Shown one piece after another: positions 17,153 through 25,478 of a stretch of DNA of 64,000 nt. A program made the translations under genes and the position numbers. Location: contig NZ_CP038255.1 in NCBI RefSeq assembly GCF_004564135.1, forward strand, positions 1,086,501-1,150,500, written 5' to 3'. The notes beneath the pieces are model-generated. The model saw only the letters and a list, made by a program, of their open reading frames with translations. It was not told the origin of the DNA and did no database searches. The stretch's first letter is position 1. Each line of letters begins with the position of its first letter. The stretch comes from Terasakiella sp. SH-1. GTDB taxonomy: Bacteria > Pseudomonadota > Alphaproteobacteria > Rhodospirillales > Terasakiellaceae.

Positions 17153-20020
17153 GTGAAGAATATGTGGCGTCAATTTTTGCAGGTTGTACTTGTTGTTACA
17201 ACGGCTGTTGGGGCAACCACCGTGTTGTCAGAAGAGGCAAAAGGTGAGGATCCTCGCTCAAAGGTGACGATACCTGATCGAACCATTGAAAAAGTCAAAG
17301 CCAGATATGCGCGCTGGCTTAGAGAAGAAGGCCAGATGGCCAGCTATTTAAATATGGGCCGGGTTGCGACGTACTACATACAATATGGCGAGAAGTTGTG
17401 TTTTTCTACCCTTGAAGGGAAGTCAAAAGGATTTGAGCATATTGGGAGCGCCAAGCGCAAGGAACTGGGCTTTTCAGCTTTTCCAGAAAGTCGGCTTGTA
17501 TATAGAAATAAAAACGAAATCGCGATAAAGCTGGTGCCATATATTCACTTCAGCAATGATGACTATTATGAAGTGATGTTGAACTTTAAAAGTGTCCATA
17601 AAACCAAGACAAATGTTCATGCTTTCAATGGAATGTTTCATCCCTGTAAAGCGAATGTCTTTGGCAATGGGCGTCATTCTGGATATTTCCCTCTAAAACT
17701 CACAGTGAAGACGGAAAAGGATGGGGAAGAACTAGAGGCTTTTCTAAGGAAAAAACTAGGTAAAGGTACGACGCTCGCTGATTGGGCAATTGGCGGTGAA
17801 GTATCTTTTGGTGACTATTGGAAAGCCACAAAGAAAGGTGACGAACCGATAGTCGGAAATTGGGTTAAATATTATTTGGAAAATTTCACGCGAACTGGCG
17901 AAGATCTTCCATTTCTTAGAGGGTTTGACAAGCCTGTTACATTGAGTTCTCCGGCAGTAGCGGAATATGTACAAGAAGATAGAGGTGAGAAGTGGGATTG
18001 GACGTATGAGTGGAAGCCTAAAGACAAAACGCCTAAAACGACAGAGCAAATACCTCAGTCCGGTGGGAGTGGCACTGCTAAAAGTCCGGTAAACCTGCAA
18101 ACCGCAAAAATAGATGAAAAAAACGGTGAAGTGGTGTCCGAAGGTAAAAAACCGGAGACAGAGACGCCTGCACCAACAGGAGGTGAGGGAAATAAAGGGG
18201 AAAAAGCCGAGGGTAGCGGGGAGCCTGAACAACAGCTTCGTGATATTGAAATCATAGCACCCTTTGATGTGTCAGATTGGACGGGGGGGAGTACTTGGAG
18301 TGGTGCAGGCTGCAAAGAAACACGCCTGCATGAGGGGAATAAAAGAATAACATCAAAATGCCCAAAAACTGTTCAAAACATAAATTTATCAAAAGGTGTT
18401 TTGGTTTTTGAACTCGGCAAGGCTCTTTCTGAAAAAGATGAAATTGGTGTAGAAGAGTTAAAAGCTGTTGCCCAGGTTAGCGCCGATACTTTTTATACGG
18501 ATCATCCAACGAAGGACCCGAACTTAGGGACGTTTTCAACAAATGGACTTTCGTTTGAGGAATTCACCAATAGAGAAGAAACTGGTTTAAAGACGAATAT
18601 CCGTGAGCTTAGACAAAAAGCCTGTCGATCCCATTACGGCCTGACACTGGTACAACTAAGCAATATGACGGACAAGATTGAAGTTCTGTCGAATTGCAAA
18701 AAAATTGAGTTTGAGAACATCGTCGTCGGCATCGTGCCGGACACATCAAAATGTCTGGAATGGACCGCAAATTCACCGGTCTGTTATCTGCTGAAAACAG
18801 AGACCGCCACACCAACCATTACAGTGCGAAGTGGGTGGGCGCATGGGGGATATAAGCCAAATTCTAACCATAAGGCCGATCTGTTCAAAAACTTGCGTCC
18901 AATGGTTTCCTTGGAAAACCAGGTTCATGCGAGTTATCGTCTGTCAGCCATTGAGTATTGTAAAGGAACGACCTGTAAGCCTTATCCTGGCCGCTCACCA
19001 GATATAGCCGATTTGCCAGATCTCAATATTATGAATTGGCCGGCTGGCACAGATTTACCGACCAAAATCAGGCTGACCTACAATTACACAGGTGATAACG
19101 CGATCTATGAGCCTCAAGTGGGACCAATAGAGGTCGCACCGGGAGGAAGCTTTAAGTTTTCTGAGGAAGTGTTGAAGCCGCAAAGGCCTTTCACAATTTC
19201 TGCCCATACCTATCCGAATCAACGCTTGCGCCACGCAAGGATTGATGTTTTTGCGGATGAAGTGACATGCCGTAGTTTTGGGACGAGTGTTCGCTCTATT
19301 CGTCTTACATCGAACGGTGCAATTGCAAATCCAAATGATGCCGTGATCGGACAAGAAGAGTGGGCTATCAGTTATCACGGCTCGAAACCAATTTCCGAAT
19401 GTGCGTCGCCGAGAGAGAGTGGAGAGGGATTCACGCTCAGCTTCCTTCCGCGCCCAAAAGAGAAAGTTGATGTGTTTGTGATCGCACCATCTCATGACTT
19501 TTATCAATTGAGATCGGTGATCGCCAATAGTCTGACCAAGACACTGGCTGCAAAAAATGAAAGTGAGTTTTTCCTGCTCTATCAAGCGCAACCAGATGGC
19601 AGTTTGACAAGAGCCGTTAAGCTACCGAATGACACTGCCGCCGATGAGGTGGAAATCAAATCGGTTGTAAATAGCATTAACCATCAGGATATTGTCGGGG
19701 CAAGTGTCTTGCGCCCACTCGATTATATCAATGATGATGTAGAGGCATTAAATACGCAAATTAAGAGCGTGGTCTATTTCCATAACGCTTTAAACAGTCA
19801 GGCTGAAATCAAGCCACGAAGCCTCGGGACATTGCTGACGTGGAAGGCTGAAGGTATACCATTCAAGACAGTTGCCATGGATTGTACGGCGTGGAACAGC
19901 GTTAAGTCCTTGAAAGGTTCCTGTATGGGCTTACCGCCCTATGGCTCGGAACCGAAAACGCGTAAAGCGCAATCGGATTTGAGCGACGAAATTTCAACTT
20001 TCATTCAACCAACCCAATAA
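17153..20020 (+). CDS. Large exported protein of the srf-type cluster, unknown fold
   Basis: 955 residues from GTG 17153 (GAGGGGAA upstream). An in-frame ATG three codons on is also possible. Residues 1-27 form a signal peptide (FLQVVLVVTTAVGATTV). The mature protein has an N-terminal domain to about 300, then a low-complexity linker rich in Pro, Thr, Glu and Gly (about 302-362), then beta-rich domains with many Cys (for example CKGTTCKPY and SPVCYLLK). The last 190 residues begin KVDVFVIAPSHDFYQLRSVI and include IKSVVYFHNAL, which looks like an alpha/beta fold related to vWA but without the DxSxS metal site. Periplasmic location is supported by the signal and Cys content. It lies between two other exported proteins of the cluster and 12 bases before the next gene. 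No known family is recognised. Confidence 0.7.
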   Translation: MKNMWRQFLQVVLVVTTAVGATTVLSEEAKGEDPRSKVTIPDRTIEKVKARYARWLREEGQMASYLNMGRVATYYIQYGEKLCFSTLEGKSKGFEHIGSAKRKELGFSAFPESRLVYRNKNEIAIKLVPYIHFSNDDYYEVMLNFKSVHKTKTNVHAFNGMFHPCKANVFGNGRHSGYFPLKLTVKTEKDGEELEAFLRKKLGKGTTLADWAIGGEVSFGDYWKATKKGDEPIVGNWVKYYLENFTRTGEDLPFLRGFDKPVTLSSPAVAEYVQEDRGEKWDWTYEWKPKDKTPKTTEQIPQSGGSGTAKSPVNLQTAKIDEKNGEVVSEGKKPETETPAPTGGEGNKGEKAEGSGEPEQQLRDIEIIAPFDVSDWTGGSTWSGAGCKETRLHEGNKRITSKCPKTVQNINLSKGVLVFELGKALSEKDEIGVEELKAVAQVSADTFYTDHPTKDPNLGTFSTNGLSFEEFTNREETGLKTNIRELRQKACRSHYGLTLVQLSNMTDKIEVLSNCKKIEFENIVVGIVPDTSKCLEWTANSPVCYLLKTETATPTITVRSGWAHGGYKPNSNHKADLFKNLRPMVSLENQVHASYRLSAIEYCKGTTCKPYPGRSPDIADLPDLNIMNWPAGTDLPTKIRLTYNYTGDNAIYEPQVGPIEVAPGGSFKFSEEVLKPQRPFTISAHTYPNQRLRHARIDVFADEVTCRSFGTSVRSIRLTSNGAIANPNDAVIGQEEWAISYHGSKPISECASPRESGEGFTLSFLPRPKEKVDVFVIAPSHDFYQLRSVIANSLTKTLAAKNESEFFLLYQAQPDGSLTRAVKLPNDTAADEVEIKSVVNSINHQDIVGASVLRPLDYINDDVEALNTQIKSVVYFHNALNSQAEIKPRSLGTLLTWKAEGIPFKTVAMDCTAWNSVKSLKGSCMGLPPYGSEPKTRKAQSDLSDEISTFIQPTQ

Positions 20021-20032
20021 AAGGAGAGGCAG

Positions 20033-22633
20033 ATGCTTAGTCAGGACAGTATGAATATGCCAATGCGCACTACGAAGCGGTATGTTTCTTCAAAAATTAC
20101 AAGGAATACGATTGTGAAGAAGGCCAACTTAGATATTTGCAGTTTTGTTTTGTGCTTGACCCTATGTGTTATGGTTGGTCTTTTCACAAGCTCATCCGCT
20201 AGGGCGATGGATGGAAGTTGTACTCAGGTTGATTTTAGTGCAATGCGGTTGGGAGACGGAAGTTTCGATACAACGGCTCAAAAAGCATTTACGATTGAGG
20301 CGTATTTACCAGTCTACGATTCAGCCGATGCGCAAGAAAGTGTGTCTACAGCAGCGTTCAACAAATATGTTGCCATTCTGGATGAACAGGGAAGTAGGGT
20401 TTTTATCAAACATGCAAATGGCGGTGACATCGGATGGGTGGAGAAGGATACGTTGCTGTGTTCTTTCCGCCCATTGAAAGTGGAAGGCGGCTATCTGGAA
20501 CGAAAAGCCTATATCAAAACGGTTACCTACCGCAGAGGAAGTGATGAGGCCGAAATCAATGCGGTAACTGCGTATGGTTCTTCAGATGTAGAAAGAGAAA
20601 TTTGCCCTGAGCAAATTGGCTGTACGAAATTGGGGCGTTTTGAACTCTATTTTGTTATGGCAGAAAAAAATGATGCTCTCCTTTTGAGTCAGGATTTTAC
20701 GCTAACAAACCGCTTTCACAATCTGGTTGGATGGGTTGATAAAAACCATACATTCCCTTGGAATACGTCTTTGGCAGTGCGCCCGTCCGAGTTCTACAGT
20801 GCAAATGGGAAGGCTCCAGACGATAGCGTGATGTGCGGATACCGCTCCATTGAGCGTGCTGAGACTAAAAAGCCAAAGGATTGCATTTCTGTTTTGGGGG
20901 GAAATACATGGTTTAAAAGTACGAACCGTTTGATCGTACTGAATAAACAGGGGCCGTTTTATGAGGTTGCAGCTCCTGTTTCTCAGATGGATGAAAGCCG
21001 TTTTAGCAGACCGGATGAACAGGGAAATATGACGGTGAGTTTTGTTGACCCTAAAACTCCGGGCGGCTTCCGCGGTAATATCTTTGGTCAGTTCAAGAAT
21101 ATTGACGTGTTCTTTATTATTGATGGCACAAACAGTATGGATCCGTGGATTAAAGCCATTCGTGGTGCGCCGGGGCGCCCGGGTATTGTGCAGAAAATTG
21201 CGGATCAATTGAAAGGGGACATTGCTTCGGGGGCAAATATCCGATTTGGTTTTCGCGTGTATACCGACACTTCTCCTACTGATGAAGACGGATTGGGCGA
21301 ATATTATATGTCGCCTGTGAAAAAATGTGATGCAATTACTGCTGCTGAGGTTACTGAGAATCATAAGGGATTTAAGGCTGCGGTCAGCAATATTCAGGTA
21401 ACATCTGGTGATCGTGCAAAAAGGGATGACTATCCCGAAAACTTGTATGGGGGTGTCGCAGAATCTATGGTTGACATGGCGCAGTGTCGTGACAACTTGA
21501 AGCTTTTCTTTGTTATTGGTGATGCTGGGTATGACCGGTCGATGCAGAAAAAACGTCATAATTTTTCTTTTTCAGTTGATGACCTAGCGGGGTCAATGGC
21601 CGAATATAAGAAGCCATTGTTTTTCTTCATTCGACCTGCACAATCCACGGCTACAATGAGAAAATTTGATCTGTACGAAAGTGCTTGGAATAGCTATCGC
21701 ACCCAAGCGATGGAATTGATTCGGAAAAATCTTGGCCAATTGCGCAAAGGACAAGATTTGGGGAGCGTGAACCCAGAAAACTTCTTCATCCAATTGTCTA
21801 ATTCGGCACAGGCATCAGATGATATGCTGCAAAAAATTACGGCCAATGTTGATAGTGTAATCAATATTCAAATGCTGGAGGCCTTGGAGTTGAACATCAG
21901 AAACGGTGCGAATGTTCGTGAGGTTATGGCGCAATATAGGGACGAGTTTAATGATGTTCCTGTGTTTATCTGGGAAATGCTGGATGACGCTTTGTGCAGT
22001 GATACTCCCCAAAAATGTGAAGAAGACACATATGAAGCGGTTACATCTTTCTTTATTCAAGAACACCCGCAATTGGTTGAAGATGTCTGGATGGAAAAAA
22101 GCCGCCTCAGTGCTTTACAAGGGGTGCTTGGGAAAACGAAGACTACCAGTGTTTCAGAAGATGAAATGAGGGAGCGTATTCTGGATGGATATTTGGCAGG
22201 GATTGAAGATATCGTCAAAACTCCGTTTTCAGCGACAAGGGAAGACTTGCCAAAATTTGTAGAGCGAGCGTTCGGTATACCATCCGACAATCCGACACCG
22301 CTACTCAGATATCAACTGCATGAGCTGAGTGGTGGAACCAATGAGGAAATGATTGGGGGCTGCGAACTCGGGCAATTGATGGATTGGATTGCGGATTCAC
22401 ACGATATGCTGAATGTGGTTGAGACCAGATATAACAGACCTGAGGTGAAGTTTGGACAGCGCCCCAATGACGTCTGTCCGGGAGGTCAGTTGACAGAAAA
22501 AGGTAAGAAAATTCCTTACAGGGTAAGTGATACGATTAGCAGTGTACCATTAGGTGATGACAACAGCTTTAGCTATGCTAAGGAATTCAGAAACACCACA
22601 ACCATCTGGGTGCCTAGGGAGTTCTTGCCATGA
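20033..22633 (+). CDS. Exported SH3-like/vWA-domain protein
   Basis: 866 residues. ATG 20033 follows a strong AAAGGAGAGG. A hydrophobic segment at about 36-55 ends in SSSARA, so this is a signal peptide with a long basic front or a membrane anchor. Next comes a bacterial SH3-like module (about 80-150, with KYVAILDEQGSRVFIK and GDIGWVEKDTLLC) and perhaps a second one. The vWA domain begins at about 357 with VFFIIDGTNSMDPW. Its MIDAS-like motif reads Asp364-Gly-Thr-Asn-Ser instead of the usual DxSxS, so metal binding may be altered. LFFVIGDAGYDRS gives a later Asp. The C-terminal 350 residues are helical. SH3-like domains often bind peptidoglycan. The stop overlaps the ABC ATPase start by 4 bases (ATGA), which ties this protein to the transporter. 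Confidence 0.8.
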   Translation: MLSQDSMNMPMRTTKRYVSSKITRNTIVKKANLDICSFVLCLTLCVMVGLFTSSSARAMDGSCTQVDFSAMRLGDGSFDTTAQKAFTIEAYLPVYDSADAQESVSTAAFNKYVAILDEQGSRVFIKHANGGDIGWVEKDTLLCSFRPLKVEGGYLERKAYIKTVTYRRGSDEAEINAVTAYGSSDVEREICPEQIGCTKLGRFELYFVMAEKNDALLLSQDFTLTNRFHNLVGWVDKNHTFPWNTSLAVRPSEFYSANGKAPDDSVMCGYRSIERAETKKPKDCISVLGGNTWFKSTNRLIVLNKQGPFYEVAAPVSQMDESRFSRPDEQGNMTVSFVDPKTPGGFRGNIFGQFKNIDVFFIIDGTNSMDPWIKAIRGAPGRPGIVQKIADQLKGDIASGANIRFGFRVYTDTSPTDEDGLGEYYMSPVKKCDAITAAEVTENHKGFKAAVSNIQVTSGDRAKRDDYPENLYGGVAESMVDMAQCRDNLKLFFVIGDAGYDRSMQKKRHNFSFSVDDLAGSMAEYKKPLFFFIRPAQSTATMRKFDLYESAWNSYRTQAMELIRKNLGQLRKGQDLGSVNPENFFIQLSNSAQASDDMLQKITANVDSVINIQMLEALELNIRNGANVREVMAQYRDEFNDVPVFIWEMLDDALCSDTPQKCEEDTYEAVTSFFIQEHPQLVEDVWMEKSRLSALQGVLGKTKTTSVSEDEMRERILDGYLAGIEDIVKTPFSATREDLPKFVERAFGIPSDNPTPLLRYQLHELSGGTNEEMIGGCELGQLMDWIADSHDMLNVVETRYNRPEVKFGQRPNDVCPGGQLTEKGKKIPYRVSDTISSVPLGDDNSFSYAKEFRNTTTIWVPREFLP

Positions 22634-23508
22634 GGTCGAGCGCTCAAATTGGAGCAGAGGCATCCTCTTCTGATAGATCTCCCAGTAAAATAGTACTGGA
22701 GTTCAAGGATGTATCCGCGCTTTGGGATAAGGGAAAACCGTTGTTTGAAGGCTTTTCTGAAACGATTGTTTTTGATGAGACGGATTTCATGCTGCCCATT
22801 CAAGGTGAAAATGGGTCTGGTAAAAGTACGCTCATGTATTTGCTCTCAACATTAAAGGGTATACACAAGGGCAGTGTTAAATGGACTTTCCCTTCCGACA
22901 ATGACGGGGAATCTCTGGTTTACGAATGGAGCGCCGATAAACCGCTCAATCCGAGGGAAGTAAAGGAGTTGAGACAAAATCGTTTTGGGTTTGCATTTCA
23001 ACGAAACACTATGCTTCCCTATTTGACCGTGGAAGAAAACCTGGCTTACCATTATGAATTGAAGGGGGCTTCCAAAAAGGAAGCGCTGGATGAGGTTGAC
23101 AGGGTTCTGGAAGAGCTTTTCCTGAATGATGGTTCCGTCAATGCTACTGTGGAAGAAAAAAGGACGAAATATCCCGGCGACTTATCCGGGGGGCAGCTAA
23201 AGAAAGTATCGATTGTGCAGGCATTGGTAAAGCGGCCGACCATCTTGTTTGCCGATGAGCCTGCGGCCAGTCTGGATCATAAGTCCAAAGATGAAATTAT
23301 GAAGTTTGTGCGTGATTGGGCGCAAAAGGGCAAAGGCAGGCGCGGTTTTGTCTGGGTCACTCATGAAAAAGAAGACCCGGATGATTACTCCGGTGGTCGG
23401 TGTCTGGATGTAAAAATCGAAGGAACGGCGAACGAGGAAAAGCCGACAAACAGGTTCCTGTATTACACCCCCCCAAAAAAAAAAGCGATGAACGAAATTA
23501 TTGAGTAA
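22630..23508 (+). CDS. ABC transporter ATP-binding protein (LolD/MacB type)
   Basis: 292 residues. Walker A is GENGSGKS (59-66), the Q-loop is in GFAFQRN, the signature is LSGGQLKKV (185-193), Walker B is ILFADEP with Asp209 and Glu210, and the H-loop is VTHEKED. All key residues are present, so it should be an active ATPase. The spacing between motifs and the partner permease resemble LolD/MacB/FtsE-type extracytoplasmic-function exporters rather than importers. The first 17 residues are a Ser/Ala-rich extension. The 3' end contains C7-A10, a homopolymer prone to slippage. The permease frame follows in the same phase right after the TAA stop. Confidence 0.9.
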   Translation: MRSSAQIGAEASSSDRSPSKIVLEFKDVSALWDKGKPLFEGFSETIVFDETDFMLPIQGENGSGKSTLMYLLSTLKGIHKGSVKWTFPSDNDGESLVYEWSADKPLNPREVKELRQNRFGFAFQRNTMLPYLTVEENLAYHYELKGASKKEALDEVDRVLEELFLNDGSVNATVEEKRTKYPGDLSGGQLKKVSIVQALVKRPTILFADEPAASLDHKSKDEIMKFVRDWAQKGKGRRGFVWVTHEKEDPDDYSGGRCLDVKIEGTANEEKPTNRFLYYTPPKKKAMNEIIE

Positions 23509-23514
23509 TTGAAA

Positions 23515-25470
23515 ATGGCGAACTCCCTGTTCTCACATGCGTTGAGAGAGTACAAAACAAGTTTTGCATGGCGTCGCAAAGCCCCCGGCGGGCGCGATTT
23601 CCTGTGGCTAAGTCTGGCAATGAGTCTGTTGCTGACTGTGGGGATAATGCTGGGCGTTGTCTATGAGGGCATGATCAACAAGTTTGCGGACAGTCTCGTT
23701 GGCCATGTTGAGAATGTGGGCTCTCCTATCTGGGTGACAAGAAGTTTCGACATGAGAGGTAGTTTTAATCGTGAGATATACAATTATACCGGGCGCAATG
23801 ATGGGTTGGAGACCGGATTGGAAAGGGCAGAAAACGAACAGTTTGCTAAGCGCTTTCCCTATTTGAAGCATCAGGAAATTGATTTGCTGAGGAAAGCGCT
23901 GATCTATCCGTACAGCGATGTACTAGGTTATATCGATTTACCGACAATGAAAATAACAAAAACTGAAAATGGTGAAGAGAAGGAGTTTGTTGTTTCGCCC
24001 TGGAAAACCAAAAAGAAGGGAGGCAGGTTGAATTTCGACGGTTGGGCTGTGCGGGGGAAAGACCCCATTTGGCAACGGGCCTTGATAGAAAATGGTTTTA
24101 CGCGTACTAAAGACCAGAATGTAATTGCAAGCAATGAGTACAAAGTGCCTTTGGAGATTGTGTTGCCACGAAAGGCGTTTAAAGATTTTGATTTCCAGGC
24201 CTATCGTAATGCCCTGAAAAGTATTCTTCCACAGAAATTGTCTGCTCAATTGCCTAGCAAAATGGAAGAGATGCACCAGATCTGGTTGTCCGTTGTTTCT
24301 GAAGGCCAAAAGAGCGAGTTTTTGCCTTTTAAGGTTTTATGGGTTGATAGTCTTCCTTCTCTTCAAGAAAAGGCCTTTATCATTTTATCATCTACATTTG
24401 ATGCCATGCGATTGATGAAGTTTCAGCCCGGTGTTCCCTACTTTTTTGAAGGTGAATCCAGCCGCGCCGAAAGAATTCGCTCCATTCGAATAAAAACGCG
24501 TGGAAAGATGCTGGCACCAGGTCTATTGAAGGATGAGTTTGTGCAATGTCTAAAGCGTGGGCAGCTCAAAAAGGTAATGCACAGAGAGATGCTCCATTTC
24601 GAGCCAGCCATGCCACGTTTCTGGCTGGAGAGTTGCCTGCCGGCAGATCAATGGGAAAAGGCAAAGATAAACATTAAATTTGTTCAGAACTCTATTGGCC
24701 TCAAAGTTGGCGAGCATAGCTTGCATGTGCCGTGTGGGTTATTAGGTGACAGCCTCATGAGCCCCAAAGATTTACGCGCGTGCGAGAATCAAGGTGGGCA
24801 GTATATGGCAAAAGTTGATTATGCCAATGCAAACAATGAATTTTCCGGCGCTAATGTTTATGTATCCCATCGTAGTGACCTTGTGCCCACCAAAGATGCT
24901 TTGCTGAAAGTAAAATTCTGGGGAGAAAAGAGAACCAAGGAAAGCAAAAAACAAGGCGTCCTCGTCTTTGCGCTGAATGCACTTTATGAAGACTCTCTCA
25001 AGCGTTTTGGTTTCTTGACGGAAGTCTTGACCTGGTTTTCAGGGTCTATTCTGCTGGGCGGTGTAGCTTTCTCAATATATTTCTTTTTTGTGAATTTAAA
25101 CAGTGCACTGGGACATCGAAAGCCGAACTACGGGTTTCAACTTGCCCAGGGTGAAACACATAAGAATATCCGCAAAATTATTGGATACCAATTAAGTCTC
25201 AGTTATTTCTTTGGGTTGCTGATCGCTTTGCTCTTTGTTGAGACAACCGTGTTGGGTGTGAATTATCTGTTCCTGTCATACAGTGACGCTGCTCAAATTG
25301 CACAAATGAGTTTGGGGCTGGGCGAGTTGCAACTGCTACCTCATCTGCCAGAAGTTTGGCTGACGGTTGGTTTATGTGCCCTTGGAGTCTGGATAATCTG
25401 TCGTGGCATTCTGAGTCTGGTGGTTCGCATTATGTTGGCAGACAAACACCCAATTGATTTAGCAATATAG
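23515..25470 (+). CDS. MacB/FtsX-type ABC transporter permease
   Basis: 651 residues from ATG 23515; a TTG at 23509 is in frame directly after the ATPase stop. The topology is that of MacB, LolC or FtsX. One membrane segment lies near the N-terminus (about 25-48, FLWLSLAMSLLLTVGIMLGVV). A large extracytoplasmic domain of about 440 residues follows. Three membrane segments are at the C-terminus (VLTWFSGSILLGGVAFSIYFFF, the LSLSYFFGLLIALLF region and VWLTVGLCALGVWIICRGIL). Such permeases use ATP to drive movement of a periplasmic domain rather than passage through a pore. The large domain carries several Cys. The ATPase lies immediately upstream and the SrfA-like gene 8 bases downstream, so all three are almost certainly one transcript. 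Confidence 0.85.
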   Translation: MANSLFSHALREYKTSFAWRRKAPGGRDFLWLSLAMSLLLTVGIMLGVVYEGMINKFADSLVGHVENVGSPIWVTRSFDMRGSFNREIYNYTGRNDGLETGLERAENEQFAKRFPYLKHQEIDLLRKALIYPYSDVLGYIDLPTMKITKTENGEEKEFVVSPWKTKKKGGRLNFDGWAVRGKDPIWQRALIENGFTRTKDQNVIASNEYKVPLEIVLPRKAFKDFDFQAYRNALKSILPQKLSAQLPSKMEEMHQIWLSVVSEGQKSEFLPFKVLWVDSLPSLQEKAFIILSSTFDAMRLMKFQPGVPYFFEGESSRAERIRSIRIKTRGKMLAPGLLKDEFVQCLKRGQLKKVMHREMLHFEPAMPRFWLESCLPADQWEKAKINIKFVQNSIGLKVGEHSLHVPCGLLGDSLMSPKDLRACENQGGQYMAKVDYANANNEFSGANVYVSHRSDLVPTKDALLKVKFWGEKRTKESKKQGVLVFALNALYEDSLKRFGFLTEVLTWFSGSILLGGVAFSIYFFFVNLNSALGHRKPNYGFQLAQGETHKNIRKIIGYQLSLSYFFGLLIALLFVETTVLGVNYLFLSYSDAAQIAQMSLGLGELQLLPHLPEVWLTVGLCALGVWIICRGILSLVVRIMLADKHPIDLAI

Positions 25471-25478
25471 AGGCTTCA

